Both the position numbers and the translations under genes were made by a program. This document shows positions 32,044-39,821 of a stretch of 53,413 bases of DNA, one piece after another. The notes below the pieces were generated by a model that worked only from the letters and a program-made list of their open reading frames with translations, did not search any database and was not told the origin of the DNA. Within the stretch, counting starts at the first letter, position 1, and the number at the start of each line of letters is the position of its first letter. The DNA comes from an uncultured Lachnospiraceae bacterium (GTDB taxonomy: Bacteria; Bacillota; Clostridia; Lachnospirales; Lachnospiraceae): the NCBI GenBank assembly GCA_947574135.1, contig CANPIM010000020.1:1-53413 (forward strand), given 5' to 3'.

Positions 32044-33843
32044 CTATGCTTCGTCTTTCAGCTCCCGGACTATCTCAATTCCCAGCTCCTCAAGCTGCTT
32101 TTCGTCCACCCGTCCCGGCGCCTCGGTCATGAGATCGGAGGCATCCTTCACCTTGGGGAAAGCAATTACCTCCCGAATGCTGTCCGCACCGGTCATAAGC
32201 ATGATGAGCCGGTCAAAGCCGTAGGCCAGTCCCGCGTGTGGGGGAACTCCGTATTTAAAGGCCTCCAGCAGGAATCCGAACTGTTCATGGGCCTGCTCTC
32301 TGGTAAAGCCCAGGACCTCAAACATTTTCTCCTGGATATCGTTCTGGAAAATACGCACGCTTCCGCCGCCAAGCTCCGTACCGTTGAGTACAATGTCGTA
32401 GGCCTTGGCCCGCACGGCTCCCGGATCCATATCCAGCTTGTCCAGATCCTCCTCCATGGGCATGGTAAAGGGGTGATGCATGGCCGTAAACCGGTTCTGC
32501 TCCTCGGACCACTCCAAAAGGGGGAACTCCGTAACCCACAGGAAGCTAAAGGTATTCTTGTCCACCAGCCCCAGGCTCCGGGCAAGCTCCAGGCGCAGAT
32601 TGCCCAGCACATCCCACACTACCCGGGTTTTATCTGCTGCAAACAAAAGCAGATCCCTGGGCTGTCCGTCCATGGCGGACACCAGGGCCTCCAGCTGCTC
32701 TGGCGTCATAAATTTGGCAAAGGAGGATTTGTAGGTTCCGTCCTCCTGCACGGACAAATACGCCAGTCCCTTGGCCCCAAAGCCCTTGGCAAACTCCACC
32801 AGCGCATCGATTTTCTTTCTGGGCATGGCTCCCTGTCCCTTGGCGTTAATGCCCCGGACGGATCCCCTGTTTTCCAGGGCAGAGGTAAATACCCCAAAGC
32901 CACAGTCCCGAACCACATCTGACACATCCACCAGCTCCAGGCCAAAGCGGTTATCCGGCTTGTCCGAGCCGAACCGATCCATGGCCTCCTGCCAGGTCAT
33001 CCTGGGAATGGGAAGCTTAATATCCAGGCCAATGGCCTCCTTGAAAATCTTTGCCAGCAGCCGCTCATTGACCTCCAGGATATCCTCTATGTCCACAAAG
33101 GCCAGCTCCATATCGATCTGGGTAAATTCCGGCTGCCGATCCGCCCGCAGATCCTCGTCCCGGAAGCACCGGGCCAGCTGGAAATACCGATCATAGCCGG
33201 AGCACATTAAGAGCTGCTTATACAGCTGAGGAGACTGGGGAAGGGCGTAAAAGCATCCCGGATGCACCCGGCTTGGCACCAGGTAATCCCGGGCTCCCTC
33301 CGGCGTGCTCTTCATAAGCATAGGGGTCTCAATCTCCAAAAAGCCCTCCTGCACCAGAAAAGCCCGCACTGAGGCCGCCACCTGACTGCGCAGCATCAGG
33401 TTCTTCTGTAAATCCGGACGCCGCAGATCCAGATACCGGTGCTTTAACCGGATCTCATCCTTGGTTCTGCTGTTGGCCTCAATGGGGAAGGGAGGCGTCT
33501 GGGATTCGGACAAAATCCGCAGCTCCCTGGCACGAATCTCAATATCTCCTGTTTTTAAATTCTCATTTACCGCCCCGGCCCGGAGCTCCACGGTTCCCAC
33601 CACAGCGATGACAAACTCACTGCGCAGCCGCTCTGCCTTCTCAAAAGCGGCAGCTTTGCAGTCCGCCTCCTCAAAAATCAACTGTAAAATTCCCGAGCGG
33701 TCCCGCAAATCCACGAAAATAATACCGCCCTTGTTCCTGCTCTTTTGCACCCATCCCATAACGGTTACCGTCTCTCCCAGATTGCTCCTGGAAACCTCCG
33801 TGCACCGGTGGGTCCTTTTCAGGCCCTTCATTGTCTCTGCCAT
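32044..33843 (-). CDS. aspS: Aspartyl-tRNA synthetase
   Basis: The 599-aa class II enzyme charges tRNA-Asp. It has the OB-fold anticodon domain (about 1-105; VMGWVQKSRNKGGIIFVDLR), class II motif 2 (CFRDEDLRADRQPEFTQIDME), the bacterial GAD insertion (about 285-415) and motif 3 (AGLAYGFDRLIMLMTG). The ATG at 33843 (MAETMKG) has AGAGGA 7 nt upstream and is preferred to one at 33864. It is the last gene of the MBL-hemZ-HD-hisS-aspS operon, 39 bp after hisS. Whether it is discriminating (Asp only) or charges Asn too cannot be read here. Confidence 0.97.
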   Translation of the reverse strand: MAETMKGLKRTHRCTEVSRSNLGETVTVMGWVQKSRNKGGIIFVDLRDRSGILQLIFEEADCKAAAFEKAERLRSEFVIAVVGTVELRAGAVNENLKTGDIEIRARELRILSESQTPPFPIEANSRTKDEIRLKHRYLDLRRPDLQKNLMLRSQVAASVRAFLVQEGFLEIETPMLMKSTPEGARDYLVPSRVHPGCFYALPQSPQLYKQLLMCSGYDRYFQLARCFRDEDLRADRQPEFTQIDMELAFVDIEDILEVNERLLAKIFKEAIGLDIKLPIPRMTWQEAMDRFGSDKPDNRFGLELVDVSDVVRDCGFGVFTSALENRGSVRGINAKGQGAMPRKKIDALVEFAKGFGAKGLAYLSVQEDGTYKSSFAKFMTPEQLEALVSAMDGQPRDLLLFAADKTRVVWDVLGNLRLELARSLGLVDKNTFSFLWVTEFPLLEWSEEQNRFTAMHHPFTMPMEEDLDKLDMDPGAVRAKAYDIVLNGTELGGGSVRIFQNDIQEKMFEVLGFTREQAHEQFGFLLEAFKYGVPPHAGLAYGFDRLIMLMTGADSIREVIAFPKVKDASDLMTEAPGRVDEKQLEELGIEIVRELKDEA

Positions 33844-33882
33844 TGTCTCATCCTCTTTTCTCACTGTTTCCTTATTTAATGC

Positions 33883-35148
33883 TCAGTCTCCGTAAATCTT
33901 CTGAAAATCACAAAAGCCCTCGGCCTCCAAAAGCTCCACCTGCCGCTTCACATTCTTCCGCATGGGCTGAATGGTCACGGTTGTCCCCGCCTCCCGAAGC
34001 TTCCGGGCTGCAAGGAAAATCTCCTGCTTCTTTTCCAGAGACACCCGCTTGTCCAGAAGGAAGGCCACATTGGGAGCCCCTACCTTGCTGCTCTCCTGCT
34101 GGTGATCCTTTAAAATGGTAATAATCCGCTCAAAGCCAATGGAAAATCCGCTGGCGCACACCTCCTGGCCGGAGAATTTCCCGATCATCTTGTCATAGCG
34201 GCCGCCTCCTGCAATGGAAAAGCCATAGCCATCCATGCTGATCTCGAAAATAGGCCCGGTATAATACCCCATGCCCCGTACCAGGGTGGGATCAAAGCAG
34301 ATCTTTACCCCTTCTCCCAGCATGGGCGTGACGCAGGCCACAATCTCCTCCAGCCCCTCCACCACGGAGGGCGCAAGATAGGCGCTGTCTATATCCTTAC
34401 AGAATTCCCGGCAGGACACCCCTTGGGAAAGCTGTCCGTACAGGGCCAGATACTGATCCACTGCCTCCCGGGCATAGCCGTTCTCCAAAAGCTCACCCCG
34501 GATTCCCTCCAGACCGATCTTGTCAAATTTATCCAGGGAAATCAGGACAGCGGCAATATCCTCCTCGGAAAATCCGGCCTGCAGGGCGGCTCCCCGAAGA
34601 ATCTGCCTGTCGTTGATGTGAATGGTAAAATCGCTGATATGCACCTGGGCAAATATTTTCTGCAGCATATCCGCCGTGGCCGTCACCAGCTCGATCTCCG
34701 CCAGGTTGGTCTCGTCTCCCAGGATATCAATGTCGCACTGGGTAAACTGGCGGAAGCGTCCCTTCTGCGGGTTGTCCGCCCGCCACACGTTTCCGGTCTG
34801 GAAGGCCTTAAAGGGCGCCGGCAGCTGTTCCTTGTGGTTGGCATAGTACCGGGCCAGTGGTACAGTCAGATCATAGCGCAGACCGCTGTCCGCCAGCTCG
34901 CCCTTCCCGGCCTCCATGGCTCTCTTTAGCTCAGCACCCCGCTTCATCACCTGAAAGATCAGCTTTTCGTTGTCTCCGCCCTGGCGGGAGGTAAGATTCT
35001 CAATGTGCTCCATGGCCGGGGTCTCTATCTGCATAAAGCCATAGCGGGCATAGGTCTCCTTGATCATCCCCAGAATCTGCTCCCGAAGCCGCATATCTGC
35101 CGGCAGCATATCACACATGCCCTTTACAGGCGTTTTCACAAATTTCAT
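33883..35148 (-). CDS. hisS: Histidyl-tRNA synthetase
   Basis: The 421-aa class II enzyme charges tRNA-His. Motif 1 lies in YGFMQIETPAMEHIENL, motif 2 in QTGNVWRADNPQKGRFRQF, and the histidine-A loops in LVRGMGYYTGPIFE and SIAGGGRYDKMIGKFSG. The anticodon domain is about 325-421. The ATG overlaps the stop of the HD-GYP gene by 4 bp and its ribosome site GGAGGAGA is inside that gene, so translation is coupled. No T-box leader is visible. Confidence 0.97.
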   Translation of the reverse strand: MKFVKTPVKGMCDMLPADMRLREQILGMIKETYARYGFMQIETPAMEHIENLTSRQGGDNEKLIFQVMKRGAELKRAMEAGKGELADSGLRYDLTVPLARYYANHKEQLPAPFKAFQTGNVWRADNPQKGRFRQFTQCDIDILGDETNLAEIELVTATADMLQKIFAQVHISDFTIHINDRQILRGAALQAGFSEEDIAAVLISLDKFDKIGLEGIRGELLENGYAREAVDQYLALYGQLSQGVSCREFCKDIDSAYLAPSVVEGLEEIVACVTPMLGEGVKICFDPTLVRGMGYYTGPIFEISMDGYGFSIAGGGRYDKMIGKFSGQEVCASGFSIGFERIITILKDHQQESSKVGAPNVAFLLDKRVSLEKKQEIFLAARKLREAGTTVTIQPMRKNVKRQVELLEAEGFCDFQKIYGD

Positions 35149-35750
35149 GTTGTCTCCTCCTCTATTCTCACTTCAATATCCGGCATCCCCCAGCTATGGG
35201 CCAGCTCCACCTCATGGATGGTTTTCTGGAAAGCCAAAAATACCCGCATATCGAAATTTTTCACCTCATCAATCATAAGCTCCACCGCTGTTTTCTCGTC
35301 AAAGGCCTTTCGGTAGGGCCTGTCGGAGGTAAGTGCCGCATACACGTCGCAGACCCGCAAAATCCGGGCCCCAATGGGAATATCCTCTGCCTGAAGATTC
35401 TCCGGATAACCGGAGCCGTCAAAATTTTCGTGGTGATACAGAACACTCTCTATGATAAAATCTGAGTAATCCTCCCGCATCAGGATCTCGTAGCCCAGGC
35501 GGGAATGCATACGCACATAGCGCATCTCCTCCACGTCCAGAGTATCCTCCATACGCCCATAGAGATACCCTGCAACCTTTAGCTTCCCAATATCATGAAG
35601 CATGCCGGCCACAGCCAGCTCCCGGCAAATATTTTCATACAGCCCCAGGGTCTTGGCCACATGGTAGGCCAGATTGCTGACCCGGACACCGTGATTAATC
35701 TCTTCTTTTACGTCTTCCTCCAAAATCCTATCTAACACCTTGCTCATCAT
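35145..35750 (-). CDS. Stand-alone HD-GYP domain phosphodiesterase
   Basis: The 201-aa protein is nearly all HD-GYP domain. Metal ligands are visible in LAYHVAKTLGL, the HD dyad GMLHDIGKLK (about residues 51-60), HSRLGYEIL and YHHENFDGSGYP (the GYP motif), followed by ILRVCDVYAALTSDRPYR. Family members hydrolyse cyclic di-GMP or related cyclic dinucleotides. No sensor or receiver domain is attached. The gene overlaps hemZ by 22 bp and hisS by 4 bp, so it is embedded in a housekeeping operon. The start codon context is weak, consistent with coupling to hemZ. Confidence 0.9.
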   Translation of the reverse strand: MMSKVLDRILEEDVKEEINHGVRVSNLAYHVAKTLGLYENICRELAVAGMLHDIGKLKVAGYLYGRMEDTLDVEEMRYVRMHSRLGYEILMREDYSDFIIESVLYHHENFDGSGYPENLQAEDIPIGARILRVCDVYAALTSDRPYRKAFDEKTAVELMIDEVKNFDMRVFLAFQKTIHEVELAHSWGMPDIEVRIEEETT

Positions 35751-37215
35751 CCTTATCCAGTCGATGGGTCTTTATAAAAGTCCGCTTTCTGTCAATCATC
35801 TCATCAATGCGGGCAATATACTGCTCCACATTTTTCACATTTTCCACCCGCTCCAGCCGATCCCCGGGAAGCCGGAACTTGGTAATGGCTCCCGCGCCGG
35901 CCGCCAGGATGGTCTGCTTTTCTTCCATAATAAGTATATTGTAAATTCCTGCTTTGTCAACCTTTGCATAGCCCACATTCTCAAAATTTCCCGCCATATT
36001 TTTCTGTCGGTACAGATAATAGGGATAAAGGCCCTGCTCCACACAGCTTACATAGGTCATATCCATGATCTCCTGGCTGTTCTTTAGCCCAAGCTCCCGG
36101 TATTGATCCTTGAAAAGGGCCAGCCTGGCCGCCCGCTTAATGGCCAGAGAATGCACCGTAATGCTGTCCGGCCCAAGCTTCCGCAGCTCCTCCAGCGTGG
36201 CAGACACATCCTCCTTTTCCTCTCCCGGCAGCCCCACGATCAAATCCATGTTAATATTGTCAAAGCCTGCAGCCCTGGCCATATGAAAGGCCTCCCGGGT
36301 CTCCTCCACCGTGTGTCTGCGGCCGATAATCTCCAGGGTCTCCTGCTTCATGGTCTGTGGATTCACAGAGATCCTCTGTACCCCGTGTGCCTTTAAAACG
36401 GCAAGCTTCTCCGGCGTCACACTGTCCGGACGGCCGGCCTCCACCGTCAGCTCCTTTAGATGGGCATAGGAAAAATGGGTTTCCAGAGCCTCCAGCAGCC
36501 GGTGAAGCTGCCCGGCCGACAAGGTAGTGGGCGTTCCGCCGCCCACATAAATGGTATTCAGCTTTCTATGGGCATATGCCTCCCCGAAAAAGATAAGCTC
36601 CCGAAATAAGGCCTCCAGATAATCCTCCACCCGCTTCTCCCACTGGGCAATGGGAGAGGAGGAAAAGGAGCAGTAAAGACAAATACTGGGACAAAAGGGG
36701 ATGCCCACATACAGGCTATAGCCCTGGTCATAGTCAATATCTTTTAGAATTTCCCGCTCCCGGTTGGCGATGGATACGGCCAGGGCTGTCTTTTCCCTGC
36801 TGCAAAGATAGGTATCCCGCATATACCCGGCAATCTCCACATTTCCCTTTCCCTGCTCCAGCATGGTCATGGGAATCTTGGTGGGCCGGATGCCGGTGAG
36901 GGTCCCCCAGGGCAGTCCCTCCCCCTTGTATTCCTCCAAAGCCTGGTATACACAGCGCTTCAACGCATTTTTCAGCTCCCGGCGCCCAAGCTGCCACTCT
37001 TCCAGACATTCACTTTTTTTCGCCTCCTGGCCCTGTCTTGTCCGAAGCTCCAGAGACAGCTGTTTTTCCTCCAGGGAAACGGTAAGCTCCATCCAGGCAT
37101 TTCGAATAAAGGCCCCCTTGGAGAATACTTTGATCTCCTCCTGAGGGTAAAAGGCCTTTACCAGGGAGTGTACGTCATAGGAAAAGCTCTCGTCCCATAA
37201 TTTTATCTCTATCAT
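35728..37215 (-). CDS. hemZ: Coproporphyrinogen III oxidase-like radical SAM protein HemZ
   Basis: The 495-aa radical SAM enzyme has the cluster motif CPSICLYC (Cys175, Cys179, Cys182), the SAM-binding YVGGGTPTTL, VEAGRPDSVTPEKL and the coproporphyrinogen dehydrogenase-type DNINMDLIVGLPGE. HemZ proteins of Firmicutes are annotated as oxygen-independent coproporphyrinogen dehydrogenases, but a complete heme pathway is often missing. The ATG at 37215 has AGAGGA 9 nt upstream; the frame stays open further up but overlaps the MBL gene without a site. It lies 44 bp after the MBL gene. No other heme gene is in the window. Confidence 0.93.
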   Translation of the reverse strand: MIEIKLWDESFSYDVHSLVKAFYPQEEIKVFSKGAFIRNAWMELTVSLEEKQLSLELRTRQGQEAKKSECLEEWQLGRRELKNALKRCVYQALEEYKGEGLPWGTLTGIRPTKIPMTMLEQGKGNVEIAGYMRDTYLCSREKTALAVSIANREREILKDIDYDQGYSLYVGIPFCPSICLYCSFSSSPIAQWEKRVEDYLEALFRELIFFGEAYAHRKLNTIYVGGGTPTTLSAGQLHRLLEALETHFSYAHLKELTVEAGRPDSVTPEKLAVLKAHGVQRISVNPQTMKQETLEIIGRRHTVEETREAFHMARAAGFDNINMDLIVGLPGEEKEDVSATLEELRKLGPDSITVHSLAIKRAARLALFKDQYRELGLKNSQEIMDMTYVSCVEQGLYPYYLYRQKNMAGNFENVGYAKVDKAGIYNILIMEEKQTILAAGAGAITKFRLPGDRLERVENVKNVEQYIARIDEMIDRKRTFIKTHRLDKDDEQGVR

Positions 37216-37259
37216 ATTCTCAATCCTCTGCGTTTTCCGTTTTTTGGGAAGATTTTCTC

Positions 37260-37886
37260 CTAGCGAAAATAGGGGTTGTATCTCCGCTCCTCTCCAATGG
37301 CTGTGAGCTCTGCATGTCCCGGGTATACCTTGGTCTCGTCCGGCAGGGGCAGAAGCTTTTCCCGGATAGAATGCAGCAGCGTGGACATGCTGCCTCCCGG
37401 AAAGTCCGTGCGTCCCACGGACGCGCAAAACAGGGTATCCCCGCTAAAGAGAACCCCCTCTTTCTCCATATAATAACAGCAGCTTCCCGGGGTATGCCCC
37501 GGCGTGTGAAGAACCCTAAGGCACAGACCGGCCAGCTCCACCAGCTCTCCGTCCCCAAGCCACCGGTCGGCTGCAAGGGACACCGGACAGCCAAAGAGGG
37601 CCTGGGACAGGTTTTGCTCCGGATCGGCCAAAAGCTCCTGTTCCCCCTGGTGAGCCAGCACCGGAACCTGGTAGGTCTCCCGTAACCGGGAAACCGCCAT
37701 GATATGATCCCCGTGTCCGTGGGTTAGGAGGATTCCCTTAAGCGTCAGGTTTTGCTGGGTAAGCTTCTCCTCCAGAAACTCTCCCCGGTCCGCCGGATCC
37801 ACCAAAAGAGCCTCCCCGGTCTCCTCCTGAATCAAAAGATAACAATGGGTTCCCACGGAACCCAGGGTGTAGCACTGTATCTGCAT
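37260..37886 (-). CDS. MBL-fold metallo-hydrolase (glyoxalase II-like)
   Basis: The 208-aa protein has the zinc motif THGHGDH (His56, His58, Asp60, His61), further ligands in LHTPGHTPGS, LFSGDTLF and the final VYPGHAELT. The short length and spacing match stand-alone MBL hydrolases of the YcbL/glyoxalase II group, which hydrolyse thioesters. Its place upstream of hemZ-hisS-aspS is conserved in many clostridia, in my recollection. TAAGGAGAGG precedes the ATG by about 8 nt. Confidence 0.92.
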   Translation of the reverse strand: MQIQCYTLGSVGTHCYLLIQEETGEALLVDPADRGEFLEEKLTQQNLTLKGILLTHGHGDHIMAVSRLRETYQVPVLAHQGEQELLADPEQNLSQALFGCPVSLAADRWLGDGELVELAGLCLRVLHTPGHTPGSCCYYMEKEGVLFSGDTLFCASVGRTDFPGGSMSTLLHSIREKLLPLPDETKVYPGHAELTAIGEERRYNPYFR

Positions 37887-37953
37887 AAAATCCGCCTCTC
37901 CTTATCCCTTGGCATGTTTTTCTCGCAGGCTCTCTCCCAAAGCCCTGGAAATC

Positions 37954-37982
37954 ATTTATTAATTTACCACGAATCCTGTCAA
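37954..37982 (-). promoter_or_regulatory. Promoter of the MBL-hemZ-HD-hisS-aspS operon
   Basis: On the minus strand TTGACA (37977-37982) and ATAAAT (37954-37959) are 17 bp apart, about 68 bp upstream of the MBL start. No T-box specifier structure is evident in the leader. Confidence 0.6.
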
Positions 37983-38024
37983 ATGTACAGGTCTGAATTC
38001 ACAGAATCCCCCTGGAATCCCATG

Positions 38025-38075
38025 GGAATAAGCCCGCCAAATGGCGAGCTTATTCCAAATGCCTGTTTCCAGGCA
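38025..38075 (-). terminator. Two tandem stem-loops after the FAD oxidoreductase gene
   Basis: The first structure on the minus strand is TGCCTG-GAAA-CAGGCA (38060-38075), with a GNRA tetraloop. The second is GGAATAAGC...GCTTATTCC (38025-38056), a 14-bp stem with one mismatch and an ATTT loop. They follow the oxidoreductase stop by about 40 bp. No T-run follows, so they may protect the mRNA end as much as terminate. Confidence 0.6.
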
Positions 38076-38112
38076 GTCACGGGTTATGTTTTGGGGACCG
38101 TTCCCCTGCTTT

Positions 38113-39354
38113 CTACCTTACATATACATATTCGCCCATATCGTCCATGCCGTAGAAGTCTCCATAGGACAGCTCAAAGATATCCTTTTTCTTCAGGAGC
38201 TCTGACACATCCACCCGATTTTTGATAAGATACTGCCAGAAACCGCTGTGGGCAATATCTCCCTGAAGCTGCACGCCGGTGACCACGCCGTCCTTTACAA
38301 TGGCTTTTTTGTAGACAGAACGGCTCTCCTTGGTATACACCTCATAGGTGTCATCCTTGGGCAGCACGTCTCCCACGGAGAGCATGGCGAGTCCAAAGAA
38401 ATTGATGGTGTTTTTGATACAGAAGGTATCCGTGTAGGCCTGTCTCTGCCCGGTCATATTGGCCGCCGCAATGCGTCCCTGATCCATGGCATTGGGCCAG
38501 ATGCCCGACAGGGCCGTCACGTCTCCGGCTCCGTAAATATCCGGATCTGAGGTCTCCAGGTATTCGTTTACCTTTAACCCCCGCTCCGTCTCCAGGCCGC
38601 TGCCCTCCAGGAAGGCAATGTTGGGCCGGACGCCGGCTGCACAGACCACAAAGTCACAGGGAATCTCCTCCCCGTTGGAAAGCTTCACCGCAGTGATCTC
38701 GTTGTTCTCATTGACCACCGAGTCGCTGGCGCCGATTCCAAGCTTAAAGACAGCCCCCGCCTTCTCAAAGAGATCCTGATAGGCTCTTGCGGATATCTCG
38801 TCTGTCTGCAGAGGCAGGATTCTCTCCGCCATCTCTGCAATGGTCACCTGCACGCCCCGCTCTATGAGGGCATAGGCCACATCCAGGCCCACCAGACCGG
38901 ATCCCACAATAAACACCCGCTTGGCACCTGTGCGCTCCAAGGTCTCCTTCATCTTCTGGGCATCACTCAGATCCCGGAAGCCAAACACATTGGAGGCCGT
39001 GCGAAAGCCGGGAATGGGCGGGATGCCAAAGACAGCCCCCGTGGCAATCAAAAGCTTTTCATAGGGCTGATAGCCGTTTTCCATCTTTACCCGCTTGTTG
39101 GCCGGATCTATGGCCAGAGCCCGCTGTCCCTGACCCCAAAAAATCTTCTTTTCCTCAAAAAAGTCCTGGGGCATAAAGGCCAAGCCTGCCTCGTCCCGCT
39201 CTCCGCCCAGGTACTTATGAAGCATACACCGGGAATGTGAGTGCTCATCCACGGACATAAGTACAATGGCTGCCTCCGGCTTTAGGAGACGCAGTCTCTC
39301 GGCCGCCGCCATACCGGCTGCGCCGGCTCCGATAATCACATAGGGGTTTGCCAT
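38113..39354 (-). CDS. FAD/NAD(P)-dependent oxidoreductase of the CO dehydrogenase cluster
   Basis: The 413-aa protein is a pyridine-nucleotide-disulfide oxidoreductase-fold flavoprotein. FAD is bound by YVIIGAGAAGMAAAERL at the N-terminus and YGAGDVTAL (about residue 280), and NAD(P) by VFIVGSGLVGLDVAYAL (about 150). It lacks the CxxxxC redox pair of disulfide reductases and resembles NADH-rubredoxin/ferredoxin reductases. The ATG at 39354 sits 2 bp after the cooF stop. In cooS-cooF clusters such proteins are thought to pass electrons from the iron-sulfur protein to NAD(P)+. Confidence 0.9.
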   Translation of the reverse strand: MANPYVIIGAGAAGMAAAERLRLLKPEAAIVLMSVDEHSHSRCMLHKYLGGERDEAGLAFMPQDFFEEKKIFWGQGQRALAIDPANKRVKMENGYQPYEKLLIATGAVFGIPPIPGFRTASNVFGFRDLSDAQKMKETLERTGAKRVFIVGSGLVGLDVAYALIERGVQVTIAEMAERILPLQTDEISARAYQDLFEKAGAVFKLGIGASDSVVNENNEITAVKLSNGEEIPCDFVVCAAGVRPNIAFLEGSGLETERGLKVNEYLETSDPDIYGAGDVTALSGIWPNAMDQGRIAAANMTGQRQAYTDTFCIKNTINFFGLAMLSVGDVLPKDDTYEVYTKESRSVYKKAIVKDGVVTGVQLQGDIAHSGFWQYLIKNRVDVSELLKKKDIFELSYGDFYGMDDMGEYVYVR

Positions 39355-39356
39355 AC

Positions 39357-39803
39357 TCACACCTCCTCCACATAAATAGCCTGCTTGGGACAGGCAGCCA
39401 CACAGGCCGGCCCCTCCGGCCTTTCGCTGCAGAAATCACATTTGATAATCTTCGTGCGGGTCACATCAGGCTTTGGAATCCCGTAGGGACAATTCATCAC
39501 ACACATAAAGCAGGCGCCGCACTTCTTCTCGTCATAGGTTACATGCCCTGTCTCTATATTCTTTACAAGAGCCCCGCTCATGCAGCTGTTGGCACAGGAG
39601 GGCACGCTGCAGTGGCGACAGAACATGGGCAGATATCCGCCCTCTCCGTCACTCACAATCTCATTTCTGGACTCATTGGAGGCATCTGAAAAATCCAGGG
39701 TCTCCACGCCGCTGCCCCCGTCCCTGCGATGGCTGTCCATACAGGCCAGGGCGCAGTTTTTGCATCCGTCGCATTTGGAAGCGTCGATTCGGATTCGTTT
39801 CAT
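39357..39803 (-). CDS. cooF: CooF-type four-cluster ferredoxin
   Basis: The 148-aa protein has four cysteine quartets: CDGCKNCALAC, CRHCSVPSCANSC, CGACFMCVMNC and CDFCSERPEGPACVAAC. Each set supports a [4Fe-4S] cluster in the HycB/CooF fold. It would carry electrons between CO dehydrogenase and the flavoprotein encoded next. It starts 18 bp after cooS with AGGAGGAA as ribosome site. Confidence 0.94.
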   Translation of the reverse strand: MKRIRIDASKCDGCKNCALACMDSHRRDGGSGVETLDFSDASNESRNEIVSDGEGGYLPMFCRHCSVPSCANSCMSGALVKNIETGHVTYDEKKCGACFMCVMNCPYGIPKPDVTRTKIIKCDFCSERPEGPACVAACPKQAIYVEEV

Positions 39804-39821
39804 GGTATTCCTCCTCTCTTC

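Noticed and set aside
34700-37990. Search for a T-box leader before the hisS-aspS operon
   Set aside because: The leader upstream of the MBL gene is short and has no T-box consensus or specifier hairpin.
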